A stretch of 64,000 nucleotides of DNA from Streptomyces sp. S.PNR 29 (GTDB lineage: Bacteria > Actinomycetota > Actinomycetes > Streptomycetales > Streptomycetaceae): contig NZ_JANUQM010000015.1 of the NCBI RefSeq assembly GCF_030386795.1, positions 1 to 64,000 on the forward strand, read 5' to 3'. Positions 9,118 to 18,170 of the stretch are shown here, one piece after another. Below the pieces are notes generated by a model. That model ran no database searches. It saw only the letters and a program-made list of their open reading frames with translations, and had not been told where the DNA came from. Each line of letters starts with the position of its first letter. Within the stretch, counting starts at the first letter, position 1. Position numbers and translations under genes: made by a program.

Positions 9118-9259
9118 CGGACTTCCTCCAGCACCGGGACGGACGGCACCGTCTGATCGACAACGCCCCAGGGTCCCATCCACGGGTAAGTCCTGGATCA
9201 GGGGCATGGGATCGGCGCCCGCGCTCGTGTGCCCCGTCCCCGGTGCTTCCGGCTCCCGG

Positions 9260-10549
9260 TCAGTCGTCGCCCTCGTCGTCGCCTTCCTCGTCAGCGTTCT
9301 GTGTGGAGGAGGGCGTGGCCGACGGCGCGCCGCCGCCCGTGGTCGACGATGGTGACGTGGACGGGCTCGCGGGCGTGGACGGCCTTGCCGACGTCGACGG
9401 GCTCCCGGACGGGGATGGCCTCACCCGTGTGGACGGGCTGGTCGGCGTCGCCGCGTCCGCGGGCGCCGGCGAACCCTCGGGCGGGGGGCTGGCGGACGCG
9501 GACGGCTCGGCCTGCGGGCGCTGCGAGCCCGTGTCGGGCCCGAACCAGGCCAGGCCGGCCACCAGTGCCGCGACGAACACGGCCACGGCACCCACCACGG
9601 CCACCAGGCGGGACCCGCGGGCGTACGACTGCTGCCGGCGCCGCGCCGCGGCACGGTGCACGGTCGTTCTCCACTCCGCGTCCGTCACCGAGGCGGCACG
9701 GCCCTGGTCCGGCTGTTCCCGTGGCAGGGGATCCGATGCCCCCCGCCAGGCTCCGCGCCCGAACCAGTCCGCCACGTCGTCGGCCGTGGGCCGGTCCTCG
9801 GGCCGCTTGGCCAGAAGACCGAGCAGATAGTTCTCGAAGGCGTGCGGGAGGTCGGCGCCGAGCTGCCGGGGCGGCACGGGAGAGGCGTCGAGATGCTGGT
9901 GGAGGACCGCCAGCGGGCTGTCGGCATGGAACGGCGGGTGGCCGGTGAGGAGCTGGTAGAGCACACAGCCCAGCGCGTACACGTCCGAGGCCGGTCCGGC
10001 GGGATGGCCCAGGGCGCGCTCGGGTGCCAGATAGAGGCTGGTGCCGATGATCTGCCCGGTCGCGGTGAGCGCGGCGCCGGGGTCGTCGAGGAAGCGGGCG
10101 ATGCCGAAGTCGCCGATCTTCAGTGTGCCGTCGGCGTCCAGCAGGAGGTTGGCCGGCTTGATGTCGCGGTGCACGATGCCCTGCCGGTGAGCGGCGGCCA
10201 GCCCGGCAGCCGCCTCCCCGGCGATGCGGGCCACCCGCTCGGCGGGCAGTGCGCCGCTGCGGGCGAGCACACTGGCGAGGCTGTCGCCCTCCACCAGCTC
10301 CATCACCAGGAACAGACGGTCCTCGTGCTCGCCGAAGTCGCGCACGCCGACCACATGCGGATGGGCGAGCCGGCCGGCGGTCTGCGCCTCTAAACGGAAA
10401 CGGGACGTGGCGGTGGGATCCGAGTCCTGGGGGAGCAGGAGTTTCACCGCCACGGGTCTGCCGAGCGTCTCGTCGAAGGCCCGCCAGACCTCGCCCATCG
10501 CGCCCCGCCCGATCGCGTCCTGCAGCCGGTACCGGCCCGCTATCAGCAC
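9260..10549 (-). CDS. Membrane-anchored Ser/Thr protein kinase (PknB type)
   Basis: 429 aa from GTG 10549 (AGGAAG upstream). The complete kinase domain spans about residues 7-265, with Gly loop GRGAMGEV, Lys36, HRD 127-129, DFG 147-149 and APE in the activation segment. A juxtamembrane region leads to one membrane helix at about 314-337. The external tail is roughly 90 residues of Ser/Thr/Pro followed by an acidic end, with no PASTA repeats. It phosphorylates Ser/Thr on unknown targets and may respond at the cell wall. The tail resembles mucin-like or O-mannosylated stalks. Confidence 0.93.
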   Translation of the reverse strand: MLIAGRYRLQDAIGRGAMGEVWRAFDETLGRPVAVKLLLPQDSDPTATSRFRLEAQTAGRLAHPHVVGVRDFGEHEDRLFLVMELVEGDSLASVLARSGALPAERVARIAGEAAAGLAAAHRQGIVHRDIKPANLLLDADGTLKIGDFGIARFLDDPGAALTATGQIIGTSLYLAPERALGHPAGPASDVYALGCVLYQLLTGHPPFHADSPLAVLHQHLDASPVPPRQLGADLPHAFENYLLGLLAKRPEDRPTADDVADWFGRGAWRGASDPLPREQPDQGRAASVTDAEWRTTVHRAAARRRQQSYARGSRLVAVVGAVAVFVAALVAGLAWFGPDTGSQRPQAEPSASASPPPEGSPAPADAATPTSPSTRVRPSPSGSPSTSARPSTPASPSTSPSSTTGGGAPSATPSSTQNADEEGDDEGDD

Positions 10550-10760
10550 CTGTGTCTCTTCCTCATGCAGTGGTACGTCCGACTCGACCGCCGCGGGCCG
10601 GACCTCACCACGTCGACGCAGGTGAGGTGGGGGGAGCCGCAGCCGCCTCAGACTACCGGTCCTTGATCACCTCGGTGGGCGCTTTGCGACGCCGGGCAGC
10701 GCCGCCCCGCCGTGGCCGGGCGGATGTGGCCGAAGCCACGCATCGGAGGAGGGCCGGGCC

Positions 10761-11366
10761 ATGTCCCGCGCCGGGTGCCGCGGGCTACGGTTTTCGCAGT
10801 CTCCTTGTCCCGACGAACGCAGCTCGGACGGCCCTGCAGTGCAAGCAGATCTCTCCCCGGTCATAGCGGCGACCGCCCAATGGCTGACCTGTGCCTACCC
10901 CTCCAGCGGCGGCGCGCTGGCCTCCGCCCTGTGCGAGGTGCAGGCGCGGCAGGCCGTGACGGTCGCGGCGTGGCTGCGGTACCCGACGCCGATGGACGCC
11001 GCCCTGGTCGGGATGGCGGGGCCCGGAGGCTCCGCTCGGCTCGACTGGATCACCGGCGCGGACGGTGCCGCGGACGATCACACGGACGGGCAGGCCTGGC
11101 GTACCTGGGTCGACGAGGTCGTCGCCAGCTGGGCGGCCAGCCTCCTCACCGACCCGGAACTCGCCGTCCTCGCGGTGGCCGCGGTCGCCGAGGGCGAGCA
11201 CACGACCGGTACGCCGTCCACGTTCCGGCGTCTGGTCACACCCGATGAGAGCGACCGCCGCGCGGCGGCGCTCCTGCGCCACCCCGACCTCCTGGCACCG
11301 GTGGCCGAACTGCACCACGCGCAGCTGCTCGACCGTCTGAACCCGGGGCAGGCGCTGACCGCCTGA
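10761..11366 (+). CDS. Hypothetical protein (201 aa)
   Basis: ATG 10761 has GGAGGAGG upstream; GTG 10839 would give a 175-aa form starting VQADLSP. The protein is Ala/Leu-rich and mostly helical, without signal or membrane segments. Segments include TAQWLTCAYPSSGGALASAL and AVLAVAAVAEGEHT. I recognise no family. It is divergent from the Ser/Thr kinase gene and shares a 211-bp upstream region with it, which could mean joint regulation. Confidence 0.6.
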   Translation: MSRAGCRGLRFSQSPCPDERSSDGPAVQADLSPVIAATAQWLTCAYPSSGGALASALCEVQARQAVTVAAWLRYPTPMDAALVGMAGPGGSARLDWITGADGAADDHTDGQAWRTWVDEVVASWAASLLTDPELAVLAVAAVAEGEHTTGTPSTFRRLVTPDESDRRAAALLRHPDLLAPVAELHHAQLLDRLNPGQALTA

Positions 11367-11815
11367 GGCGGGGCCGGGACACGACCGCCCGACCGGGACA
11401 GGCCTCACTTCCTGAGCCGGTACGGAGGCAGCCCAGGCCCGAGACAACACCTCCCGCCTCGCCGGTCCGGCAGGGGCGGCACCGCTCGGACGCCGTCCAG
11501 CGGATGCTCGACACGTGACCCGAATCGCCGCCGAACCGGCCCGCAGCGGGCGCGGGAGGTACCGAGGCGAGGTACGGGCTCGGCTCGGCTGCGGGCCGTA
11601 CCGGCTGGGGGCGGGCCGAGCGGTACGACTCGACTCCGAGGGGAGCGGTACCAGGCACCCGGCCACGCCGACACCAGCCGGTCCCGAGCCGAGCGGCACG
11701 GTCCCACCCCCGGGCCGAACGAAACCGCCCCCCACGCCGACCCGAAACGGCCCGACGCCGAGCCGAGTGAAGGCCCCGCGTCGAGCCGGTGCAGGCTGCG
11801 CGCCCGGCGCCCTGC
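11367..11815. other. Intergenic region, GC-rich and repetitive
   Basis: About 450 bp between convergent genes. It is full of short variants of CCGAGCCGAGCGG and GGTACC (11565-11790), so ORFs here in several frames are composition artefacts. The repeats may form hairpins that end both transcripts. No gene is supported. Confidence 0.4.
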
Positions 11816-13183
11816 TCAGGCCGCCGTGCTCAGCGCCGCCTTGCCCGTCACATCGCCCTCCTCGGTGCGCAGCACCACCGTCGTCGTGGACCTGCGTTCG
11901 CGCAGGAGGTAGCCCGCGCCGATGGAGCCGGCGATGATCAGGCCCCCGGTCACCAGGGCGCCGCGCGCGCCCGCCAGCTCCATCAGGAGGCCGAGCGCAG
12001 GCGGCCCGCCGAGGCTCCACACCGTGCCGATGCTGCCCCACACGCCGAGCACCCGGCCCCGCAGATGAGCGGGCGGATCGGTCTGGAGGACGGCCGTACC
12101 GGCGGTGTCGGAGACGGACTCCACCACGGCCATGGGCAGCACGAGCACCAGCAGCACCGCCAGCGACGGCGACAGCCCGGCGACGACCTGGAGGAGCGCG
12201 CCCGAGGCCGCCAGGAGACCCACGACCCGTACGGAGGGCCGCCGCAGCCGGGCGCCCAGGAGCGCACCGAGGATGCCGCCGACGGCGAGCACGGTGGAGA
12301 CCGTCCCGAACGCTCCGGCACCGCCCGCGAGAGGTCCGGTCACCAGCACGGCCAAGGTGAGGCCGTAGTTGCGCCCGAAGACCGCGCTGACCCCGGTGAC
12401 ACCGGCCAGCGCGAGCAGCCGGGGCCGCCGCACGAAGAACGCCAGACCCTGGCGCACGGTCATGTCGGCTCCCTCGCGCCCCCGCCCGGTGGCGGACCGC
12501 ACACCGGCCCCGGCGCCCTTGACCGCCCCGTACGCAGGGCGGAGGAACGGGATGACGGAGGCCACGAACAGGAACGACAGCCCGTTGGCGGCGTACGCGG
12601 CCGCCGTGCCGAGGAAACCGACCGTCACTCCGGCCAGCGCGGCACCCACGAGCCGCCCCGCCTGGTGCACCAGCGCGCCCACTCCGATGGCGGAGGGCAC
12701 GTCCTCCACGGGGACGAGGTCGTTGCCCAGCAGAGCACACGCCGGACCGTCCACGGTGGCGATGACGCCGGTCACGGCCGCCAGCACCATCAGCGAGGTC
12801 ATGTCGAGCCGGTCCAGCGCGACCAGGGTCGCCGTGGTGAACGCGACCGCCCCGAGCAGGGCCTGGCTGACGGCGGCCGTCAGCTTCCGCGGCCAGCGGT
12901 CGACGGCCGCACCGCCGAGCACGCTGATGAGCAGGGCGGGCGCGGCCTGGACGGACATGGACAGCCCCGTCGCGGCGGCGGAGCCGGTGATCTGGAGGAC
13001 CAGCAGGTTCTGCACCGTCAGCTGCATCCACGTGCCGGCGTTCGACACGAAGTTCGCGACGGACCACCAGCGCATGCTGCGGTGCCTCAGGGACCGCCAG
13101 GGCGAGCGGGACCCACCCTTGGGCGGCGCGGAGGCGGGTTCGGGCGCAGGAGCGGGCAGGGCAGGGGAAGGCGAGGAAGACAC
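11816..13183 (-). CDS. MFS transporter (MFS_3 / EntS-like exporter)
   Basis: 455 aa from GTG 13183, without a strong ribosome site, so the start is uncertain. A Pro/Ser/Ala N-tail is followed by about 12 membrane helices. Typical motifs are FVSNAGTWMQLTVQNLLVL in helix 1, LGGAAVDRWPRKL (motif A after helix 2) and PPAHLRGRVLGVWGSIGTVW in the second half. This subgroup exports siderophores or drugs. No biosynthetic partner is adjacent, so the substrate is unknown. Cytoplasmic membrane. Confidence 0.9.
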   Translation of the reverse strand: MSSSPSPALPAPAPEPASAPPKGGSRSPWRSLRHRSMRWWSVANFVSNAGTWMQLTVQNLLVLQITGSAAATGLSMSVQAAPALLISVLGGAAVDRWPRKLTAAVSQALLGAVAFTTATLVALDRLDMTSLMVLAAVTGVIATVDGPACALLGNDLVPVEDVPSAIGVGALVHQAGRLVGAALAGVTVGFLGTAAAYAANGLSFLFVASVIPFLRPAYGAVKGAGAGVRSATGRGREGADMTVRQGLAFFVRRPRLLALAGVTGVSAVFGRNYGLTLAVLVTGPLAGGAGAFGTVSTVLAVGGILGALLGARLRRPSVRVVGLLAASGALLQVVAGLSPSLAVLLVLVLPMAVVESVSDTAGTAVLQTDPPAHLRGRVLGVWGSIGTVWSLGGPPALGLLMELAGARGALVTGGLIIAGSIGAGYLLRERRSTTTVVLRTEEGDVTGKAALSTAA

Positions 13184-13621
13184 AGTGCGCTACTCGAAGA
13201 CGGGTCGAAGGACCCAGAAGGGGAAGACGACGGGAGCGAGGAACGCCGGCTGCGCTGCGCGGCCGCTCCACTGAGCCGGTTGTACGGCGCGGACCATGGT
13301 GGCAGAAGGGACCGCCGAGTCGATGACGGCTCACTTCGCCGCACCCGCGCCCGGAGGCCAACACCGAAACCCGCAAGGGAGTTGGCACAGCGAGTGTGCT
13401 TGATCACAGCGTCCGCCGACTCCGGCGCCCACCCCGACCGGCGTGACGACGGCCACAGCGAGACCCCCTCCGCACCGGCTCCCGCCACGTTCACCCAGAC
13501 GTCAGATCGCAGCCTGTCACCTGGGTGGCGGACGAAGTAGACATCAGGGAATGAAAGCGACTCGGTGGGGCACCCGGGGTCCGTCGTCAGCGCTGTCTTT
13601 CGGGGAAGGAAGGTCGTCCTC
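13184..13621. other. Divergent intergenic region, no supported gene
   Basis: 438 bp separating the MFS gene from the epimerase gene. Several ORFs cross it on both strands but none has a ribosome site plus a recognisable product. It should hold the promoters of both genes. No clear operator was found. Confidence 0.4.
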
Positions 13622-14629
13622 ATGGTGCCGATGACGACGTTCACCATGAACGCCGATGCACGAGCCCCCTGGGGCCGCGCCCTGGTGACCGGCGGCGCGG
13701 GCTTCCTCGGCTCGCACCTGTGCACGCGGCTGCTCGATTCAGACGTCGAAGTCGACTGCGTGGACAACCTCTCGACCGGACGGGCCGAGAAGGTGGCGCA
13801 CCTGGCAGGACGCCCCGGCTTCCGGTTCCTGGAGCGCGACATCGCCGACGCCGACAGCGTGGACGCCCTCACCGGCCCGTACGACCTGGTCCTGCATCTG
13901 GCGGGCCCCACGGCACCGGCCGACGGGCCGGAACGCCCCCGGGAGGTCCTGGACGCGGGCAGCCTCGGCACCCGCAACGCGCTCACGGTCGCCGACCGGG
14001 ACGGCGCCAGGTTCCTGCTCGCCTCCTCGCCCGAGGCCCACGGGGACGACTCCTGGGACGGCACCGACCCGGTCGTCCCGTACAGCGCGTACTGCGAGGC
14101 CACACGGTTCTCCGAAGCGCTGGTCGCCGCCCACGCCGGTGACGGCAGCAACGCCGGAATCGTCCGCCTGTTCACCGCGTACGGGCCCCGGATGCGGACC
14201 GACGACGGCCGGATGATCTCCACCTGCATCGAGCAGGCCCTGTCCGGCGGGCCGGTCACCGTGCCCGGCGACGGCGGCCGGAGGCTCTCCCTGTGCTACG
14301 TCGACGACATGGTCGACGGTGTACTGCTGCTGGCCGCCAGCCGGTCGGTGCGGCCGGTCGACATCGGCGGCGACGAGGAGACGACGGCCGAGCAGATCGC
14401 CCGCCGGGTGATCGACCTGACCGGCTCCGAGGCGCCGCTGACGTTCGTCGACGGGCCCGACGGCCCGTTGGGACGGGGCGCGCCCGACACCGGCTTCGCC
14501 CACGAACTCTTCGGCTGGACGCAGCGCGTCCCCTGGGAGGAGGGCCTCGAACGCACCCTCGCCTCCTTCACCGCCCCGCCCGAACGCACCCCGGCGGTCG
14601 TGGGACGCGGAGGGGAGTGGCCGGCGTGA
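13622..14629 (+). CDS. NAD-dependent epimerase/dehydratase-like SDR with altered catalytic motif
   Basis: 335 aa from ATG 13622 (GAAGGAAGG upstream). The Rossmann motif VTGGAGFLGSHL and the following LDSDVEVDCVDNLSTGRAEKV match NDP-sugar epimerases and UDP-glucuronate decarboxylases. The usual YxxxK triad motif is replaced: where YDEGKR would stand the protein has AYCEATRFSEA, so the Lys is Thr. The Ser before it (ASSPEAHG) is kept. Either the enzyme uses a changed mechanism or it only binds NAD-sugar. The last codons overlap the next gene by 4 bp (GTGA), so the pair is cotranscribed with a glycosyltransferase. Confidence 0.85.
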   Translation: MVPMTTFTMNADARAPWGRALVTGGAGFLGSHLCTRLLDSDVEVDCVDNLSTGRAEKVAHLAGRPGFRFLERDIADADSVDALTGPYDLVLHLAGPTAPADGPERPREVLDAGSLGTRNALTVADRDGARFLLASSPEAHGDDSWDGTDPVVPYSAYCEATRFSEALVAAHAGDGSNAGIVRLFTAYGPRMRTDDGRMISTCIEQALSGGPVTVPGDGGRRLSLCYVDDMVDGVLLLAASRSVRPVDIGGDEETTAEQIARRVIDLTGSEAPLTFVDGPDGPLGRGAPDTGFAHELFGWTQRVPWEEGLERTLASFTAPPERTPAVVGRGGEWPA

Positions 14630-15579
14630 AGGCGCTCGTCGCCCGCCCGGGCGGATTCGGAGACGTCCTCCTGACCGGCCCGGCCGTCCGGGCCGTGGCG
14701 ACGCGGGCCACCCGGGTGACGATGCTCTGCGAGGCCGACGGCGCGGCCGCCGCCCGGCTGCTTCCCCACGTCGACGACGTGGTGGTGTGGGACACGCCCC
14801 AGGACGGCACCGACCCGCCGGCCGAGGACACGGACACGGACACCGAGAGCGTGATCCGGCGCCTGCGGAACGAGGCGTACGACGTCGCCCTCGTCCTCAC
14901 CTCGGACGGGCGGTGCCCCCTGCCCACGGCAGAGCTGCTGCGCAGGGCGCGGGTGGGCCGTGTCGTCGCCGACGGTACGGCCCGGGCCGGCGGCCTCCTC
15001 CCCGAGGACCGTCACCGGCTCCCGCCCGGCCGGCACGAGGCCGAGGCGGCGCTCGACACGGCCACCGCCCTGGGCTTCGCCCTCAGGGCCGGGGACGACG
15101 GACGGCTGCGTGTGCTGCCGGCGCCCGACACCGCGACCCTCACCGGCAACGGCCCGTACGTCGTCGTCCACCCCGGATCCGGCGGTCCGGCAGACGCCTG
15201 GGACCCCGAGCGCTGGGCGGAGGCCGTCGCCCTGCTCGCCGACGCCGGTCACCGCGTCGTCGTCACCGGCGCACCGGAGGAGGCCGCCCTGACCCGCCGT
15301 GTCGGCGGTGACACGGCCGTCGACCTCGGCGGCCGTACGACCCCCCGGACACTGGCCGGCGTGTTGCGGTCCGCCGACGTCCTGGTCGCCGGCGACACCG
15401 GTCCCGCCCATCTCGCCGCGGCGGTCGGCACACCGGTCGTCTCGCTGTTCTCCGCCGCGGTGAAGCCGGCGGAGCACGGGGCGCCCTACCGGGTGCCCAC
15501 GGTTCCCCTCGGCGAGCAGGGCCTGGCAAGGGTCACCGAGCAGGACGTGGTCAGGGCCGTGCGGAAGCTGCTCTGCTGA
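14626..15579 (+). CDS. Glycosyltransferase family 9 (heptosyltransferase-like)
   Basis: 317 aa from GTG 14626, overlapping the epimerase stop. N-terminal VARPGGFGDVLLTGPAVRAV and the C-terminal donor site VVVHPGSGG, VVTGAPEEAAL and VAGDTGPAHLAAAVGTPVVSLF are classic GT9 motifs. Gram-positives lack LPS, so in Streptomyces such enzymes probably glycosylate another cell-surface or small-molecule acceptor, using the NDP-sugar handled by its operon partner. Cytosolic. A strong terminator follows. Confidence 0.9.
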   Translation: MKALVARPGGFGDVLLTGPAVRAVATRATRVTMLCEADGAAAARLLPHVDDVVVWDTPQDGTDPPAEDTDTDTESVIRRLRNEAYDVALVLTSDGRCPLPTAELLRRARVGRVVADGTARAGGLLPEDRHRLPPGRHEAEAALDTATALGFALRAGDDGRLRVLPAPDTATLTGNGPYVVVHPGSGGPADAWDPERWAEAVALLADAGHRVVVTGAPEEAALTRRVGGDTAVDLGGRTTPRTLAGVLRSADVLVAGDTGPAHLAAAVGTPVVSLFSAAVKPAEHGAPYRVPTVPLGEQGLARVTEQDVVRAVRKLLC

Positions 15580-15602
15580 AGGCCGGCAGGTGAAACGGCA
15601 GA

Positions 15603-15636
15603 CGAAAGGCCCGTCGCCATGGCGACGGGCCTTTCG
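15603..15636. terminator. Strong hairpin terminator
   Basis: Perfect 16-bp inverted repeat beginning CGAAAGGCCCGTCG, centred on CCATGG, between two convergent genes. Probably bidirectional. Confidence 0.85.
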
Positions 15637-15685
15637 CCCGGGTGCGGCGCGGGCGCCCTGCCGGGCGCCCCCGGCGGGGGAGCCG

Positions 15686-16249
15686 TCATTCCGACTTGCC
15701 GCGCCCCGTCAGGGCGTCGCGCAACCGGTCGACCATCCCGGCACCCGGTGCCAGCAGCTTGTTCATCGGCGGCTTGTCCGGGGCGGACGGGTGCGGCCGG
15801 GTCGGGGCCATCTTCTTCGCCTGCCGGACCTTGTCGCCCAGCTCGTTGAGCGCCTCCGGCGAGCAGGCCTCGCGGAGCATGGGGAAGAGGTTCTCCTCCT
15901 CGTCGGCGACGTGCGAGCGAATCTCGTTCATCAGCATGCCGATGAGCCGGTCGAACTCCCGGTCCTCGGCGTCGCAGCTCTCCAGGTCCTTCATGAGCTG
16001 CTCGGCCCTGGAGTGGTCGTCGATCTCCTTGTCGGCCACGGCGTTCCCGTTCGGCAGATACTCGCGCACGGCCGGGTAGAGGTACTCCTCCTCCGCCACC
16101 GAGTGCCGTACCAGCTCCATCGTGGCCTGGTCGGCGTACATCTTGCGGTCCTTGTGTCCGGGCGGCAGCCCCTCGATCTTGCCGAAGAGCTCCTCGACCT
16201 CCCGGTGATCGGTCACCAACTCGTCGATGACGTTTCCACCGTGTCCCAT
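15686..16249 (-). CDS. Hemerythrin HHE-domain protein
   Basis: 187 aa from ATG 16249, with GGAGG 8 nt upstream; GTG 16258 lies inside that site. It is a four-helix bundle with di-iron ligand motifs TDHREVEEL, VRHSVAEEEYLYP, DDHSRAEQLMKDLE and RSHVADEEENLFPML. This type binds O2 or NO, or buffers iron, in the cytosol. The C-terminus (about 140-187) is a Pro/Lys-rich tail. It is a single-gene unit with its own terminator shared with the convergent GT9 gene. Confidence 0.92.
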   Translation of the reverse strand: MGHGGNVIDELVTDHREVEELFGKIEGLPPGHKDRKMYADQATMELVRHSVAEEEYLYPAVREYLPNGNAVADKEIDDHSRAEQLMKDLESCDAEDREFDRLIGMLMNEIRSHVADEEENLFPMLREACSPEALNELGDKVRQAKKMAPTRPHPSAPDKPPMNKLLAPGAGMVDRLRDALTGRGKSE

Positions 16250-16467
16250 GTCTTTCACCTCCAGCCAGGTCGTGGCGGCCTGGAAACCGGTCCGCCACGA
16301 GCGTCGAGTCCCCCCGCCCTCAGTGGACTAACGTCGCTTCAGTCGTCCGGCCCACCTGTGGACACCCGACCACACGCGGTCCGCCGCCGCCCGTCCGACT
16401 ACTCCTTCCGGTTTGTGACCATGTGCGCCGGGCACCCGCAGGCCGGAGCCGAGCGGAGGGAGCACGT

Positions 16468-18111
16468 ATGGCCTCGCGCCGCACACAGTCCGGCGGTCGC
16501 GCCCTGCTGGCGGACCCGTTGCGGAACAAGGGAGTCGCCTTCACCCAGGAGGAACGGGAGCGCCACGGACTGGTCGGCATGCTGCCGCCCGGCGTGCTCT
16601 CCCTGGAGCGGCAGGCGCGGCGCGCCTGGGAGCAGCTGGCGGCCCAGCCCGACGACCTCGCGAAGAACGTGTACCTGGAGCAGCTCCACGACCGTAACGA
16701 GGTGCTGTACCACCGGCTGCTCACCGACCACCTGACCGAACTGCTGCCCATCGTCTACGACCCCACCGTCGGCGAGGCCATCAAGCGGTACAGCCACGAG
16801 TACCGACGCCCACGCGGCGTCTACCTCTCCGTCGACCGTCCCGAGGACGTCCGTCCCGCCTTCGAGGCGCTCGGCCTCGGCCCGGACGACGTGGACCTGG
16901 TGGTCGCGACGGACGCCGAGCAGATCCTCGGCATCGGGGACTGGGGCGTCGGCGGCATGCAGATCTCGGTCGGCAAGCTCGCCGTGTACACGGCCGCCGC
17001 CGGTATCGATCCCGCCCGCGCGGTGCCGGTGGTGCTCGACGTCGGCACCGACAACCAGGCGCTGCTCAACGACCCGCTCTACGTCGGCAACCGGCACAGC
17101 CGCGTACGCGGCGAACGGTACGACGCCCTGGTCGCCGCGTACGTCGAGACCGTGAACGACCTGTTCCCGCACGCGCTGCTGCACTGGGAGGACTTCGGGC
17201 CCGGCAACGGGCGGCGCCTGCTGGAGAGGTACGGCGAGAAGGTCTGCACGTTCAACGACGACATGCAGGGGACCGGTGCCATCACCCTCGCCTGCGTGAG
17301 GAACGCGGCCCGGGTCAGCGGCACTCCGCTGCGTGACCAGCGCCTGGTCGTCTTCGGCGCCGGTACCGCCGGGGTGGGCATCGCCGATCAGCTGCGTGAC
17401 GCCATGGTCCGCGACGGCCTGGACCGCGACGAGGCCACCCGGCGCATCTGGTGCGTCGACCGTCAGGGACTGCTGCGCGAGTCCACTCCCGGCTTGCGGG
17501 ACTACCAACAGCCGTACGCCCGCCCCGACAAGGAGTGGCGCGACGACGGGCCGATCGGGCTCCAGGCCGTGGTCGACCGGGTCCGTCCGACGGTGCTGGT
17601 CGGCACCTCCACCGTGCGCGGCGCCTTCACCGAGGACGTGGTGCGCTCCATGGCCGGGCACGTCGAACGACCGGTCGTGCTGCCCCTGTCCAATCCCACC
17701 GAGAAGATCGAGGCCATGCCCGAGGACATCCTGCGATGGACCGACGGCAAGGCCCTCGTGGCCGCCGGCATCCCGCTGCCGCCGGTGGAACTGGACGGCA
17801 CCACCCATGTCATCGGCCAGGCCAACAACGCGCTCATCTACCCCGGTCTGGGGCTCGGCGCGATCGTGGCCCGGGCGAGCAGGGTCACGGACGGCATGCT
17901 CCAGGCCGCGGCGGAGGCCGTGGCAGGGCTGGCCGACCTGGGGGAGCCCGGAGCCTCACTCCTGCCCCAGGTCGAGAACCTGCGCATCTCCTCCGCCACG
18001 GTCGCGACCGCCGTCGCACGCCGGGCAGCCGACGACGGCGTCGCCCGCGCCCGGCTGGACGACGTCATCCAGCAGGTGCAGGACGCCATGTGGGAGCCCG
18101 AGTACACCTGA
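16468..18111 (+). CDS. NAD-dependent malic enzyme (large type)
   Basis: 547 aa from ATG 16468 (GGAGGGAG upstream). It decarboxylates malate to pyruvate with NAD(P). Motifs are ELLPIVYDPTVGEAI (catalytic Tyr), VATDAEQILGIGDWGVGGM, the metal site VCTFNDDMQGTGAI, the dinucleotide fold VVFGAGTAGVGIADQL, and the C-terminal NPTEKIEAMPEDIL region. The length fits the MaeA/eukaryote-like family. The 14-bp tandem repeats just after the stop separate it from the convergent DoxX gene. Confidence 0.95.
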   Translation: MASRRTQSGGRALLADPLRNKGVAFTQEERERHGLVGMLPPGVLSLERQARRAWEQLAAQPDDLAKNVYLEQLHDRNEVLYHRLLTDHLTELLPIVYDPTVGEAIKRYSHEYRRPRGVYLSVDRPEDVRPAFEALGLGPDDVDLVVATDAEQILGIGDWGVGGMQISVGKLAVYTAAAGIDPARAVPVVLDVGTDNQALLNDPLYVGNRHSRVRGERYDALVAAYVETVNDLFPHALLHWEDFGPGNGRRLLERYGEKVCTFNDDMQGTGAITLACVRNAARVSGTPLRDQRLVVFGAGTAGVGIADQLRDAMVRDGLDRDEATRRIWCVDRQGLLRESTPGLRDYQQPYARPDKEWRDDGPIGLQAVVDRVRPTVLVGTSTVRGAFTEDVVRSMAGHVERPVVLPLSNPTEKIEAMPEDILRWTDGKALVAAGIPLPPVELDGTTHVIGQANNALIYPGLGLGAIVARASRVTDGMLQAAAEAVAGLADLGEPGASLLPQVENLRISSATVATAVARRAADDGVARARLDDVIQQVQDAMWEPEYT

Positions 18112-18127
18112 GGCGCCCCACTGGACA

Positions 18128-18169
18128 CTCAGCACCGGATGCTCAGCACCGGATGCTCAGCACTGGACG
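18128..18169. repeat. Tandem 14-bp repeat, three copies
   Basis: Unit CTCAGCACCGGATG at 18128-18141 and 18142-18155 (identical), then CTCAGCACTGGACG at 18156-18169 with two changes, plus a partial fourth unit. It lies in the 59 bp between two convergent genes. Confidence 0.85.
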
Positions 18170-18170
18170 T

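Noticed and set aside
10785..13388. 867-codon minus-strand ORF
   Set aside because: Out-of-frame shadow across the MFS gene and the 201-aa gene; Arg-rich with no motifs.
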